DNA from: OLB7 sp966250335
GTDB lineage: Bacteria; Bacteroidota; Ignavibacteria; OLB7
Reading direction: 5' to 3'
Assembly (NCBI GenBank): GCA_966250335.1
Contig: CBINGZ010000008.1
Coordinates: 101,311 to 165,310 of the forward strand
Length of the DNA: 64,000 bases
Of this stretch, positions 35,493-44,291 are shown one piece after another. Position 1 is the first letter of the stretch. Each line of letters starts with the position of its first letter. Below the pieces are notes generated by a model. That model did not search any database. It was not told where the DNA came from and saw only the letters and a list, made by a program, of their open reading frames with translations. The translations under genes were made by a program, and so were the position numbers.

Positions 35493-37184
35493 GTGTATAG
35501 ATCCCGCATCCTGATTCGAACTCTGCCGCCGCTGATGCTCTTCGCGTTCTGCGGCTGCGTGACTACTGCCTTTTTCCCGGAACAGACACGCCTGGAGTGT
35601 CCTGAGCCGGTCGTCCGCTGCGAACCGGGGCGGTTCGATCAGATCACGATCGACACATCCTCCGCTCCGCAGATCCGCTCACGGAACTACCTGTCGATCA
35701 CGAAGGTGGAGGGGCTGGAGACGGAGGCCGACGAGTTCGGCGTTTCCTTCCCGGCAACGGGAGGAACCGGCGCTCACGGGCGCGTCACGATCCGCCGGGC
35801 GCGCAGATCCGGCGTGCCGGATGAGCTCGTCCCCGTCAGGTTCGCGTCGATCACGAAGGCGTCGACCGGCACACCGTTCAGATCGGACGAGATCACGGGA
35901 TCGATAGGTCGCGGAGCGATCCGCGAGCAGAGCTCGGCCGTGGCGTTCGCGGCGCACCGCGAGGGAGGGGTACGTGGGGATTACGATCTCTACACAGGCC
36001 ATGAACGGGGCACCGAGATCGCCGACGCCGAGCGCAACCCGATCTCGGCCGTGGTCTGGTGGGATGCGCAGCCGGCGCTCTCCCCGGATGGACGTTCCCT
36101 CTACTTCGCCAGCGACCGCCCCGGCGGCCTGGGGGGGACCGATCTCTACCGGAGCGATCTCGCCCCGGACGGCTCCTGGTCGGAACCGGTCAACCTGGGA
36201 GCGGGGGTCAACACCCCCTGCGACGAACTCTCCCCCTGGATCAGCGGCGACGGCGCCTGGCTCTACTTCTCCTCGGCGGGACATGAGACGGTCGGCGGCT
36301 ACGATCTCTTCAGGGCTCCGCTGAGCCGGGGAGAGGTCGGCGGCGCGAGCAACCTCGGCAGGCCGATCAACACATCGTACGACGAACTCTTCCCCTCGGC
36401 CCCCGCGAACGCCGATCCCGACACGCTTCTCTACTACAGTTCCGATCAGACGGGATCGAGACTCTTCGACGTCTACGTCCTCCACATGCGGAAACGCGCA
36501 GGCGCCGATCGCACGGCCGATGCTCTTCCGCCGAAAAACGTCAGGCTGACGGGACGGATCGAGGATAGCCGCGGACGTCCGATCGACAGCGCCAAGGTCT
36601 CGATCGTCGAGCGCGATCCCCCCGGCTGGAAGGATTCCACGATCACCGGCCGCAACGGCGAGTATCAGTTCGATATCCAGCAGGGGAAGACCTACGACGT
36701 CACCGCCGGCGGCGACAGCACGCTCTACGGTCAGCAGCGGATCAACGTCCCCTTCTCCAACGACTCCGGCATCGTGCGTCGGAATATCGTGGTGCCGGAT
36801 ACCATCACGTTCCGGGTGAACTTCCCGTTCAACAACGCCACCGATCCCTACGAGTTCACCCTGGACGAGCAGGGGCTCCCCGGGGGCGAACGCTGGCTCG
36901 ACGTGATCGAGCGGATGGCCGGGTTCCTCCGTTCGGCGAACACCGGGATCATCGAACTGGTGGGACATACCGATCCGGTCGGCACCGACCCCTTCAACCT
37001 GGACCTGGGGCGGCGGCGCGCGGAGTTCGTCAGGCGGGAGCTTGTGAAGCGGGGGGTCCCCTCCGGCAGGCTGGTCGTCCGCTCCGAGGGGGAGACCCGT
37101 CCCCTTCCGCCGGTCGCCGACGAGAAGGAGGAGCTCTACCACGCCAGGCTGCGCCGGGTCGAGCTTCTGCGGAGAGATCAGTGA
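35493..37184 (+). CDS. PorE-like OmpA family lipoprotein
   Basis: A 563-residue lipoprotein starting with GTG at 35493; the later ATG would leave too short a signal before the lipobox (FAFCGC, cysteine at about residue 20). Domains: a PD40/WD40-like propeller (about 160-330) with SPDGRSLYFASDRPGGLGGTDLY, WISGDGAWLYFSSAG and LLYYSSDQTGSRLFDVYV; a carboxypeptidase-regulatory-like domain (about 350-430; LTGRIEDSRGRPIDSAKVSI); and a C-terminal OmpA domain (about 450-563; ELVGHTDPVGTDPFNLDLGRRRAEFVRREL in pieces). The same order occurs in PorE, the peptidoglycan-linked lipoprotein of the T9SS core, except that the N-terminal TPR part is missing. With T9SS cargo nearby, a secretion-apparatus role is plausible but not proven. 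Confidence 0.75.
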   Translation: MYRSRILIRTLPPLMLFAFCGCVTTAFFPEQTRLECPEPVVRCEPGRFDQITIDTSSAPQIRSRNYLSITKVEGLETEADEFGVSFPATGGTGAHGRVTIRRARRSGVPDELVPVRFASITKASTGTPFRSDEITGSIGRGAIREQSSAVAFAAHREGGVRGDYDLYTGHERGTEIADAERNPISAVVWWDAQPALSPDGRSLYFASDRPGGLGGTDLYRSDLAPDGSWSEPVNLGAGVNTPCDELSPWISGDGAWLYFSSAGHETVGGYDLFRAPLSRGEVGGASNLGRPINTSYDELFPSAPANADPDTLLYYSSDQTGSRLFDVYVLHMRKRAGADRTADALPPKNVRLTGRIEDSRGRPIDSAKVSIVERDPPGWKDSTITGRNGEYQFDIQQGKTYDVTAGGDSTLYGQQRINVPFSNDSGIVRRNIVVPDTITFRVNFPFNNATDPYEFTLDEQGLPGGERWLDVIERMAGFLRSANTGIIELVGHTDPVGTDPFNLDLGRRRAEFVRRELVKRGVPSGRLVVRSEGETRPLPPVADEKEELYHARLRRVELLRRDQ

Positions 37185-37221
37185 GGATGGGACCAGTACC
37201 TTATACACGTCCGTTTCAGAC

Positions 37222-38649
37222 ATGAGAACATTCTACTACGTCCTTTCCATGGTGGCCGCCGCGTTCCTGCTGGCGGGGTGCTACACCGCCTCGCGGATCG
37301 AGCGGGAGCTCTATACCATCACGCTGCGCGACACCACCATGCGGCAGAACGTCAACAACGTCCCCGGCGAACGGGACAACGGTACGATCTACCCGACATC
37401 GAGACAGGTGGAGATCGAACGGGGTTACGTTCAGAAGGATTCCACGGTGGAACGATTCTATCCCGCCTTCCTCCGGTACGGCGGCGTGGAGGCGGCAAGC
37501 TTCATGGGGACGGGCGGATCGGGAAAGGGAACCGGCCTGGGGCTCTTCGGACTGTACGACCTCTTCTCCGGAAAACGGCCGGCCGACTCCAAGACCTTCA
37601 CCGCCGACATGTATCGTTTTCTACCATACGAATGGCGGCTCCGCTGGTTCGACGACGCCCCGGACTGGACGTTCGGCATATCGGCCGTCGAGGTGTTTCT
37701 CCAGCACAACGACTCCAGCGCCGAGACCGAGCCGGGAGAGCGGCTGATGGGCTTCGCATCGCCATACTTCAGAAAGCGATTCTTTTTCAGGGAGGAGCCT
37801 CCCTACGTCATGCTGGTCCCGTTCGTCGGGTTCGGACTTATCCCGTCGCAGTATCTCAACGTGGGGGCCTCGCTCGATATCGGTTCCTACGGCGGCTTCA
37901 ACCTGCGGGCATACGGCGGCTACATCACCGGCACCTCCCTCTTCCTTCCCGACGAGGATGACCCCGACCAGCTCGGGGATTATTCGGCAAGCTTCCCCTA
38001 CTTCGGCGTGGGGGTCTCGGCCCTCGACTTCGTCAACAGGACGGAGGAGCTCTTCATCGAATGGAAGGATCACGACCATAACGCCGTGGAGGTGAGCGCG
38101 CTCAACTTCGATCTCGTCTATTCCACCACCTCCGGGGCCGGCTCCTGGTTCAATCCGCCGGTAAGCGGAGACACCTCCGGCGCCTATCCCACCGGGTTCA
38201 TCCTGAAATTCGGATCGGCCAACTTCCCGCTTCCGATCGGGAAGGGAGAGCTCTATGTGGGGACGTCCCTCTTCAGCGGACTCATTCTCTCGCAGGACGA
38301 GATAGCGTACGGGTGGCTCCCCTTCAGGGCCGGCTACAGGACCAGCCTCTTCCACAAGGATCTGAGCGTGGAGCCGTTCACCGAGGTGATCTACTATCCC
38401 CAGACCGCGTTCCAGCTCGGCGGACGCGTCTCCCTCAAGCTTCCCGATTTCCGTCTTCCGATCCTGAGCTATCCGATCCCGCTCAGGCTGAACGGATCGG
38501 TCGGCTACGTCAGCGGATCGGCCAACACCGACGTCCTCTCCGGCTTCGAGGATCTGGCGGCTCCGGCCGATTTCTCCACGCTCTATTTCAGCATCGGCCT
38601 CGGCATCGGCGACGTGTTCCACACGCCCGAGGAGGTGCGCCGCAAATGA
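37222..38649 (+). CDS. Outer-membrane lipoprotein, barrel-like, unknown
   Basis: A 475-residue lipoprotein: the signal MRTFYYVLSMVAAAFLLAGC ends in a perfect lipobox at C20. Residues about 60-130 are Gly/Ser-rich and contain GTGGSGKGTGLGLFGLYDLF. From about 150 to the end, alternating hydrophobic strands with aromatic ends (for example YVMLVPFVGFGLIP, LNVGASLDIGSYGGFNLRAYGGY, VSLKLPDFRLPIL, TLYFSIGLGIGDVF) suggest an outer-membrane beta-barrel of about a dozen strands. I recognise no family. It lies 37 bases after the PorE-like gene and overlaps the next lipoprotein gene by four bases, so the three envelope proteins are very likely produced together. Confidence 0.7.
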   Translation: MRTFYYVLSMVAAAFLLAGCYTASRIERELYTITLRDTTMRQNVNNVPGERDNGTIYPTSRQVEIERGYVQKDSTVERFYPAFLRYGGVEAASFMGTGGSGKGTGLGLFGLYDLFSGKRPADSKTFTADMYRFLPYEWRLRWFDDAPDWTFGISAVEVFLQHNDSSAETEPGERLMGFASPYFRKRFFFREEPPYVMLVPFVGFGLIPSQYLNVGASLDIGSYGGFNLRAYGGYITGTSLFLPDEDDPDQLGDYSASFPYFGVGVSALDFVNRTEELFIEWKDHDHNAVEVSALNFDLVYSTTSGAGSWFNPPVSGDTSGAYPTGFILKFGSANFPLPIGKGELYVGTSLFSGLILSQDEIAYGWLPFRAGYRTSLFHKDLSVEPFTEVIYYPQTAFQLGGRVSLKLPDFRLPILSYPIPLRLNGSVGYVSGSANTDVLSGFEDLAAPADFSTLYFSIGLGIGDVFHTPEEVRRK

Positions 38650-39239
38650 GATCGAGGTACGGCATCGCCGCGCTCCTCCCATGCCTCGCCCTGGCCGGCT
38701 GCCAGGTGGCGAACTTCCCGACGACGATGGGACGGGACTACGAACGTATCGACATCATCACGGGAGATGATATTTATTCGGGAAGGATTCTATCGGATCG
38801 TCACGATGTGGAGCTGACGAAGACCGGCATCCTCCTGAAGCCCGGAGCGCGGTTCGCCGTGAAGACGCTGGAGGTCACGCAGTTCGCCGCCCAGTTCCAT
38901 CTGGCGATTCTGGAGGGAACGGGGGTCACGGCATACATGCGTACCGTCCCCTACCGGTTCGATCCCTCGCGCGGGATCGCGATCCGATATGCCGTCGACG
39001 GCTGCTCCATCAGGTTCCCCGACGGAAGGACGCTTACCCTTGAATACAACGCCGAGACCGGAGGAGAGCTTCTCTCGCTCTACAATGAGGCGGAGCGGAT
39101 AGCCGTCTCGGTCGAGTGTGACCGCCTCTATGAAGGCGAGTCCGAACTGCCGGCCACCGAATACGTCATCTTCGAGCCTCTGCCGGGCTCGACCGTCGAG
39201 ATCCGATCGGCCGCCTATTTCAACAGCGATACCGACTAG
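38646..39239 (+). CDS. Small lipoprotein, unknown
   Basis: A 197-residue lipoprotein. The ATG at 38646 overlaps the previous stop (ATGA), which fixes the start although the frame is open for another 111 codons upstream. Signal MRSRYGIAALLPCLALAGC with the lipobox cysteine at residue 19. The mature part is beta-rich, with a strand pattern RIDIITGDDIYSGRILSD then VELTKTGILLKPGA that resembles small barrel folds. Two internal cysteines (VDGCSIRF and VECDRLY) could form a disulphide. Third gene of the PorE-like operon; its function is unknown but probably tied to the same envelope structure. Confidence 0.75.
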   Translation: MRSRYGIAALLPCLALAGCQVANFPTTMGRDYERIDIITGDDIYSGRILSDRHDVELTKTGILLKPGARFAVKTLEVTQFAAQFHLAILEGTGVTAYMRTVPYRFDPSRGIAIRYAVDGCSIRFPDGRTLTLEYNAETGGELLSLYNEAERIAVSVECDRLYEGESELPATEYVIFEPLPGSTVEIRSAAYFNSDTD

Positions 39240-39276
39240 CCGCAATGTCGCAGCCCATCCACGGAAGCCGCAGATC

Positions 39277-42105
39277 ATGAGCAGGACCGCAGGAACATGG
39301 GAAACCGGCCCTCCCGAGGCCGATCCCGACCGGTCGTTCCGGACCGGCGAGGAGCGGTATCGCATGATCGTGGATGCCGTCGATCAGCTCATCTGGGTCG
39401 TCGGCGCCGACGGAACGAGCGTTGAATACTTCAACAGACGGTGGGTGAGTTATCTCGGATCGATTCCGACCACCTCCCCCGGTTTCGACTGGGCCGATCT
39501 GGTACATCGTGACGATCTGCAATCGGTCCTCCTCGTCATGGCCGCCGGGCCCGCCACCGGCGCCATGTTCCAGGCGGAGTTCAGAATCCGCCGGTACGAC
39601 GGAACCTACAGATGGCACCTGGCGCGCGTCTCGCCGCTGCTCGACGACGACGGCGACATCACCGGCTGGCTGGGTGGCGCCACCGATATCGACGACCGGC
39701 GACGGGGGGAGGAATCGATCCGCTTCCTCGCCGAGATCAGCGCCAGCCTCGCCTCCGCGCAGGAGAGCCGCGCCGTCATCGGGCGGATCGCCCACCTTGC
39801 CGTCCCCCGCTTCGCCGACTACTGCGCCGTCGCCCTTCTGGATGAGAACGGAACGATCGGCCGCACGGAGATCGCCCACGGCGACCCGGAGACGGAGGCG
39901 GAAATCCACCGTTATGTTCACGATCACCCGCTCCGGCTCGATGCGCCGTTCGGTATCGCGGCAGTGATCAGGACCGGAGAGCCGCAGTTCATCCCGTATA
40001 TCGCACCGGGAGCGCCCGAGCCCGACGAAGGGGATCAGCGGCGCATCATGCGCGCCTTCCGCCTCCACTCCTATATCGCAGTGCCGCTCACGGCGCGAGG
40101 CCGCGTGCTCGGTGCGATCAGCTTCACCTTCGCCGAGTCGATACGGGCCTACAACGAGCACGACTTCGCGCTGGCGAAGGAGATCGCCCGCCGGGTATCG
40201 CTCGTTCTGGAGAACGTCAGGCTGTTCGAGGAGCTGCGGGAGAGCGAGGGGCGGTTCAGGACGATCATCGAGACATCTCCCGATGTGATCTATACGATCG
40301 CACTCGACGGCACGCTCGCTTCACTGAGCCCCGCCTTCGAGACGCTCACCGGATGGTCCTCCGAGACCTGGCTCGGACGGCACTTCGCCCCGATCGTCCA
40401 CCCCGAGGATCTTCCGACGGCGCTCGAGCGTTTCCACGCCGTTCTCTCCGGCAGGACGCTTCCCCCCTTCCAGATCAGAATCCTCACCCGCTCGGGAACA
40501 TATCTCACCGCGGAGTTCCGGACCCGTCCCTACATGCAGGAAGGGGCGATCATCGGAGCGATCGGCGTCGCCCAGGATATCACCGAACGGGTGCTGGCGG
40601 AAAAATCGCTGCGGGAGAGCGAACGCCGCCTCCGCCGACTGCTCGACTCCAACACGTTCGGTGTGGTGTTCGGCAGATTAGAGGGAGAGATCATATCCGC
40701 CAACGATTATTTCCTCCGCATGACCGGCTACACGCCGGACGACCTTCTCTCCGGCTCGATACACTGGGAGACCCTGACGCCCCCCGAGTACCGCGCCACC
40801 GACAGGCTCGCCCTGGACAAACTGCGCGCCACCGGCGTCTGCTCCCCGTACGAGAAGGAGTATGTACGCAAGGACGGCAGCCGCGTTCCGGTGCTCATGG
40901 GGGCGGCGGTCCTCGACGAACCGTATGAGGAAGGAGAGGAGATCGCCGCCTTCCTGCTCGACCTGACCGAACTGCACCAGGTCCTGGAGGAACTTCGGGA
41001 AAGCGAGGATCTTCTGGCCGAGGCCCAGCGGATGGGAAGGATCGGAAGCTGGGACTGGGAGGTGTCGGCCGACAGAATCACATGGTCGGAGGAGATGTAC
41101 ACAATCTACGGGGTCGACCGTTCGACCTTCTCCCCCACGCTCGACGGGTTCATCTCGCTCATCCATCCGGACGATCGCGACAGAGTGGGAGGGATCGTCG
41201 GAAACTCATATCGTACCGGTGAGCCGTTCCACTACCATCATCGCATCATCAGGCCGGACGGCGAGATACGGGTCCTGCGGGCGCACGGGAAGGTGATCCG
41301 CAACGCCGAGGGGACCGTCGTCAGAATGCGCGGCTCGGGCCAGGATGTGACCGAGGCGCGAAAGGCGGAGGAGGAGATCACCAGACTCAACGAAGATCTG
41401 GAGGCGCGCGTCGTGGAACGGACGGCGCAGCTCGAGGCCTCCAACAAGGAGCTGGAGGCGTTCGCCTACTCCGTGTCGCACGACCTGCGCGCGCCGCTCC
41501 GGAGCATCGACGGCTTCTGCAAGATACTTCTGGACGATTACGGTCCCGGGCTGGACGACGAAGGGCGGGAATATCTCGACAGGGCCCGCCGCGCAAGCCA
41601 GCGGCTGGGGCAGCTCATCGACGATCTTCTGAACCTTTCGCGCGTGACCCGCAGCGAGATGCGTTTCGAGGAGGTGGATCTGAGCTGGATCGCCGAGCGG
41701 ATCGCGCAGGAGCTGCGCCAGACCGAACCGGAGAGAACGGTCCGCTGGAAGATCGCCCCGCGCATCGTCGCCCGCGGGGACGCGCGGCTGCTTCATCTGG
41801 TGATGCAGAACCTGCTGGGGAACGCCTGGAAGTTCACTGCCAGGAACCCCGACGCAGTCATATCGTTCGGCGAGGAGATTCGCGACGGACGGAGGACGAT
41901 GTTCGTGCGGGACAACGGCGTGGGGTTCAGCATGGCGTACGTCGACAAGCTCTTCCACTCCTTCCAGCGGCTCCATTCCCCGGCCGAATTCCCCGGAAGC
42001 GGCATCGGACTCGCCACGGTGGCGCGGATCATCCGCCGGCACGGAGGGATCGTGAGCGCCGAGGCCGCCCCGGGGAAAGGGGCGACCTTCAGCTTCACGC
42101 TCTAA
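39277..42105 (+). CDS. Multi-PAS/GAF histidine kinase
   Basis: A 942-residue soluble-looking kinase from the ATG at 39277; earlier in-frame starts would overlap the lipoprotein gene. Domains in order: PAS_3-type (about 25-150; WVVGADGTSVEYFNRRW), GAF (about 155-310), three further PAS domains (about 325-445, 450-570 and 580-700), then a HisKA with YSVSHDLRAPLRSIDGF (phosphoacceptor H735) and a HATPase (NLLGNAWKFTA, VRDNGVGFSM, GSGIGLATV). No membrane helix and no receiver are present, so it senses intracellular or diffusible cues and needs a separate response regulator. It starts 37 bases after the lipoprotein operon and may be its last gene. The HisKA/HATPase part closely resembles those at 46513 and 54894. 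Confidence 0.92.
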   Translation: MSRTAGTWETGPPEADPDRSFRTGEERYRMIVDAVDQLIWVVGADGTSVEYFNRRWVSYLGSIPTTSPGFDWADLVHRDDLQSVLLVMAAGPATGAMFQAEFRIRRYDGTYRWHLARVSPLLDDDGDITGWLGGATDIDDRRRGEESIRFLAEISASLASAQESRAVIGRIAHLAVPRFADYCAVALLDENGTIGRTEIAHGDPETEAEIHRYVHDHPLRLDAPFGIAAVIRTGEPQFIPYIAPGAPEPDEGDQRRIMRAFRLHSYIAVPLTARGRVLGAISFTFAESIRAYNEHDFALAKEIARRVSLVLENVRLFEELRESEGRFRTIIETSPDVIYTIALDGTLASLSPAFETLTGWSSETWLGRHFAPIVHPEDLPTALERFHAVLSGRTLPPFQIRILTRSGTYLTAEFRTRPYMQEGAIIGAIGVAQDITERVLAEKSLRESERRLRRLLDSNTFGVVFGRLEGEIISANDYFLRMTGYTPDDLLSGSIHWETLTPPEYRATDRLALDKLRATGVCSPYEKEYVRKDGSRVPVLMGAAVLDEPYEEGEEIAAFLLDLTELHQVLEELRESEDLLAEAQRMGRIGSWDWEVSADRITWSEEMYTIYGVDRSTFSPTLDGFISLIHPDDRDRVGGIVGNSYRTGEPFHYHHRIIRPDGEIRVLRAHGKVIRNAEGTVVRMRGSGQDVTEARKAEEEITRLNEDLEARVVERTAQLEASNKELEAFAYSVSHDLRAPLRSIDGFCKILLDDYGPGLDDEGREYLDRARRASQRLGQLIDDLLNLSRVTRSEMRFEEVDLSWIAERIAQELRQTEPERTVRWKIAPRIVARGDARLLHLVMQNLLGNAWKFTARNPDAVISFGEEIRDGRRTMFVRDNGVGFSMAYVDKLFHSFQRLHSPAEFPGSGIGLATVARIIRRHGGIVSAEAAPGKGATFSFTL

Positions 42106-42135
42106 GACCCGTCCGCACCGGCCGGGAATCGTGAT

Positions 42136-44157
42136 TCAGGCCCTGTCGGGCCGCGTGCGCGTCCGTTCGGAGACGCCGAATCGGCTCACGAGCCGCCGGA
42201 TCTGCTGCGGCTCCCCAAGCACCATCAGCGTATCCCCTGCGTTGAGTCTCTCGCTCCCCGATGGATTTGTGACGATCGTGGAATCGCGCCGTATCTCCAG
42301 CACGGTGACGCCGAACTCGGTCCGGATGGCGGTCCGTTCCAGTGTCGCCCCCACCACCGAGGAGTTCTCGTCCACGAAGAGAACCGATATATCGTACCCC
42401 GGCCTGTCCGTGAGCAGGTCGTTCACCATCAGCGCCGAATCCTTCGCCGCGCGGAAGATCTGATACTCCCCTTCTCTCACCTCGTCGATGAACTTCTCGA
42501 TCCGATCCTTCGGCATATCATATCGCAGGAGGACACGCGCAAAGATCTCCACGGAGGTCTCGAACTCCTCCGGCACGACCTCGCTGGCGCCGAGCTCGGC
42601 CAGCGAGCGGATCTCGCTCACATATCGCGTCCGGGCGATCAGGTGCAGTTCCGGATTCAGCCGCCGGGCCGACTGGATGATGGCGCGCGTGGAGAGAGGA
42701 TCGTTCGTGACGACCACCGCCACACGGGCCCGTTCGATCCCCGCGTGCTCCAGCACGGAGTCGTAGGAGGCGTCGCCGTAGAAGATCGGTTCGCCGTTCC
42801 GCCGCTCGGCGCGTACCGTGTCGGCGTTCATCTCGATCACCACGTAGGGGATGTTCCCGTGCCGTGCGGCGCGGGCCACGTTCCTGCCGTTGAGACCGAA
42901 TCCGATGATCACCAGATGATTTTCCAGTTTGCTCGAAGGGGCGTCGGCGAGATCCTCGGCGCCGCGAGCCGCCGCCTGCATGCGGCGCGGGATCGGAATG
43001 CGGGATATCAGGTCGGCAAGCCTCGGCCCGGCCGTCATGAGGAACGGGGTGGCTGCCATGGTGAGGACGGCCACCGCCAGGAAGCTCTGATACTGCACGG
43101 CGTCGATCAGCCCGAACTCCTTGCCGGAATCGGCAAGGATGAACGAGAACTCGCCGATCTGCGCGATCGATATTCCCACCAGAACCATCGTCCGGATCGG
43201 CAGCCGCAGGATGAGGGTGACGATCCCCCCCACCACCCCTTTCAGGGCAACGGACCCGATCACCAGCAGCAGGGTGCGCAACGGATTGTCGAAGACGAAC
43301 GACAGATCGAGCAGCATCCCGATCGAGACGAAGAAGAAGCTGGTAAACACATCGCGGAACGGCAGAATCCCCCCGAGAGCCTGATGGCTGTATTCCGATT
43401 CCGATATGATAAGCCCCGCCAGAAACGCCCCAAGTCCCAGCGACAGGCCCACGCTGGAGGTGATCCAGGCGACGGCAAGACAGATCACCACGGCGCAGAG
43501 GACGAACATCTCCCGGCTTCTGGTGCGGGCGATCAGGTAGAGGAATTTGGGAACGATAAATCGCGAACAGAGATACACACCCGCCACGACCGCCGCCGCC
43601 TTCCCCGCCATGACCGCCAGGGCCATCAGCGGATCTTCGCTCCGGCCGGCGATCAGCGGGACGAAGAGCATCATCGGGACGATCGCCAGATCCTGAAAGA
43701 TCAGGACGGCAAGCGTGGTGCGCCCGTGCGGGCTTTCGATCTGCGAACGCTCATGCAGTATCTTGAGGACGATCGCCGTGCTGCTGAGCGAGACAAGAAA
43801 CCCCACGAAGAGCGAGGTGGCGGGAGAAAGCCCCGTCATGCTCGCCGCCAGGTAGACAAGCCCCGTGGTGAGACAGACCTGAAGCGAACCGCCGAGCAGC
43901 ACGGCACGACGTATCTGGAAGAGCTTGGTGATCGAGAACTCGATCCCGATGGTGAAGAGGAGCAGGACCACACCGATCTCCGCAAAGACTTCCACTTCCT
44001 CCGCCGCGTTGACGACGGCGAGTCCGTGAGGGCCCGCGATCAGACCGGTGATCAGAAGGCCGACGACGCCGGGAATCCGCAGACGGTGGCAGATCAGAAG
44101 AATCACAACGGCCATGGCAAACACGGCAACCATGGCGGACAGCAGAGGGATATGCAT
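42136..44157 (-). CDS. CPA2-family cation:proton antiporter with TrkA domains
   Basis: A 673-residue KefB/KefC-like transporter. The ATG at 44157 is chosen over 44232 because AAGGAG lies nine bases upstream of it and the protein then starts at the first membrane helix (MHIPLLSAMVAVFAMAVV). About 12-13 helices form the exchanger domain (about 1-390), with GLLITGLIAGPHGL, LLLFTIGIEFS, SSTAIVLKIL and LIFQDLAIVP. A TrkA-N/RCK domain (about 415-535; NHLVIIGFGLNGRNVARAA, glycine motif for NAD(H)) and a TrkA-C domain (about 580-665) follow. Known role: K+ or Na+ efflux in exchange for protons, gated by nucleotide binding. It is divergent from the TonB receptor gene across 134 bases. Confidence 0.92.
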   Translation of the reverse strand: MHIPLLSAMVAVFAMAVVILLICHRLRIPGVVGLLITGLIAGPHGLAVVNAAEEVEVFAEIGVVLLLFTIGIEFSITKLFQIRRAVLLGGSLQVCLTTGLVYLAASMTGLSPATSLFVGFLVSLSSTAIVLKILHERSQIESPHGRTTLAVLIFQDLAIVPMMLFVPLIAGRSEDPLMALAVMAGKAAAVVAGVYLCSRFIVPKFLYLIARTRSREMFVLCAVVICLAVAWITSSVGLSLGLGAFLAGLIISESEYSHQALGGILPFRDVFTSFFFVSIGMLLDLSFVFDNPLRTLLLVIGSVALKGVVGGIVTLILRLPIRTMVLVGISIAQIGEFSFILADSGKEFGLIDAVQYQSFLAVAVLTMAATPFLMTAGPRLADLISRIPIPRRMQAAARGAEDLADAPSSKLENHLVIIGFGLNGRNVARAARHGNIPYVVIEMNADTVRAERRNGEPIFYGDASYDSVLEHAGIERARVAVVVTNDPLSTRAIIQSARRLNPELHLIARTRYVSEIRSLAELGASEVVPEEFETSVEIFARVLLRYDMPKDRIEKFIDEVREGEYQIFRAAKDSALMVNDLLTDRPGYDISVLFVDENSSVVGATLERTAIRTEFGVTVLEIRRDSTIVTNPSGSERLNAGDTLMVLGEPQQIRRLVSRFGVSERTRTRPDRA

Positions 44158-44291
44158 GCTCGGTCTCTCCTTGGCGAAAAATGAGGGGGGGCCGGGCGGC
44201 ACGGAAGCGAAATCCGATCGTCGTGATGACATCGTATAGGTGGACGTAGTCGCTTCCGTCCGGAACCAAGAATAGCATAAAGATCATATCA

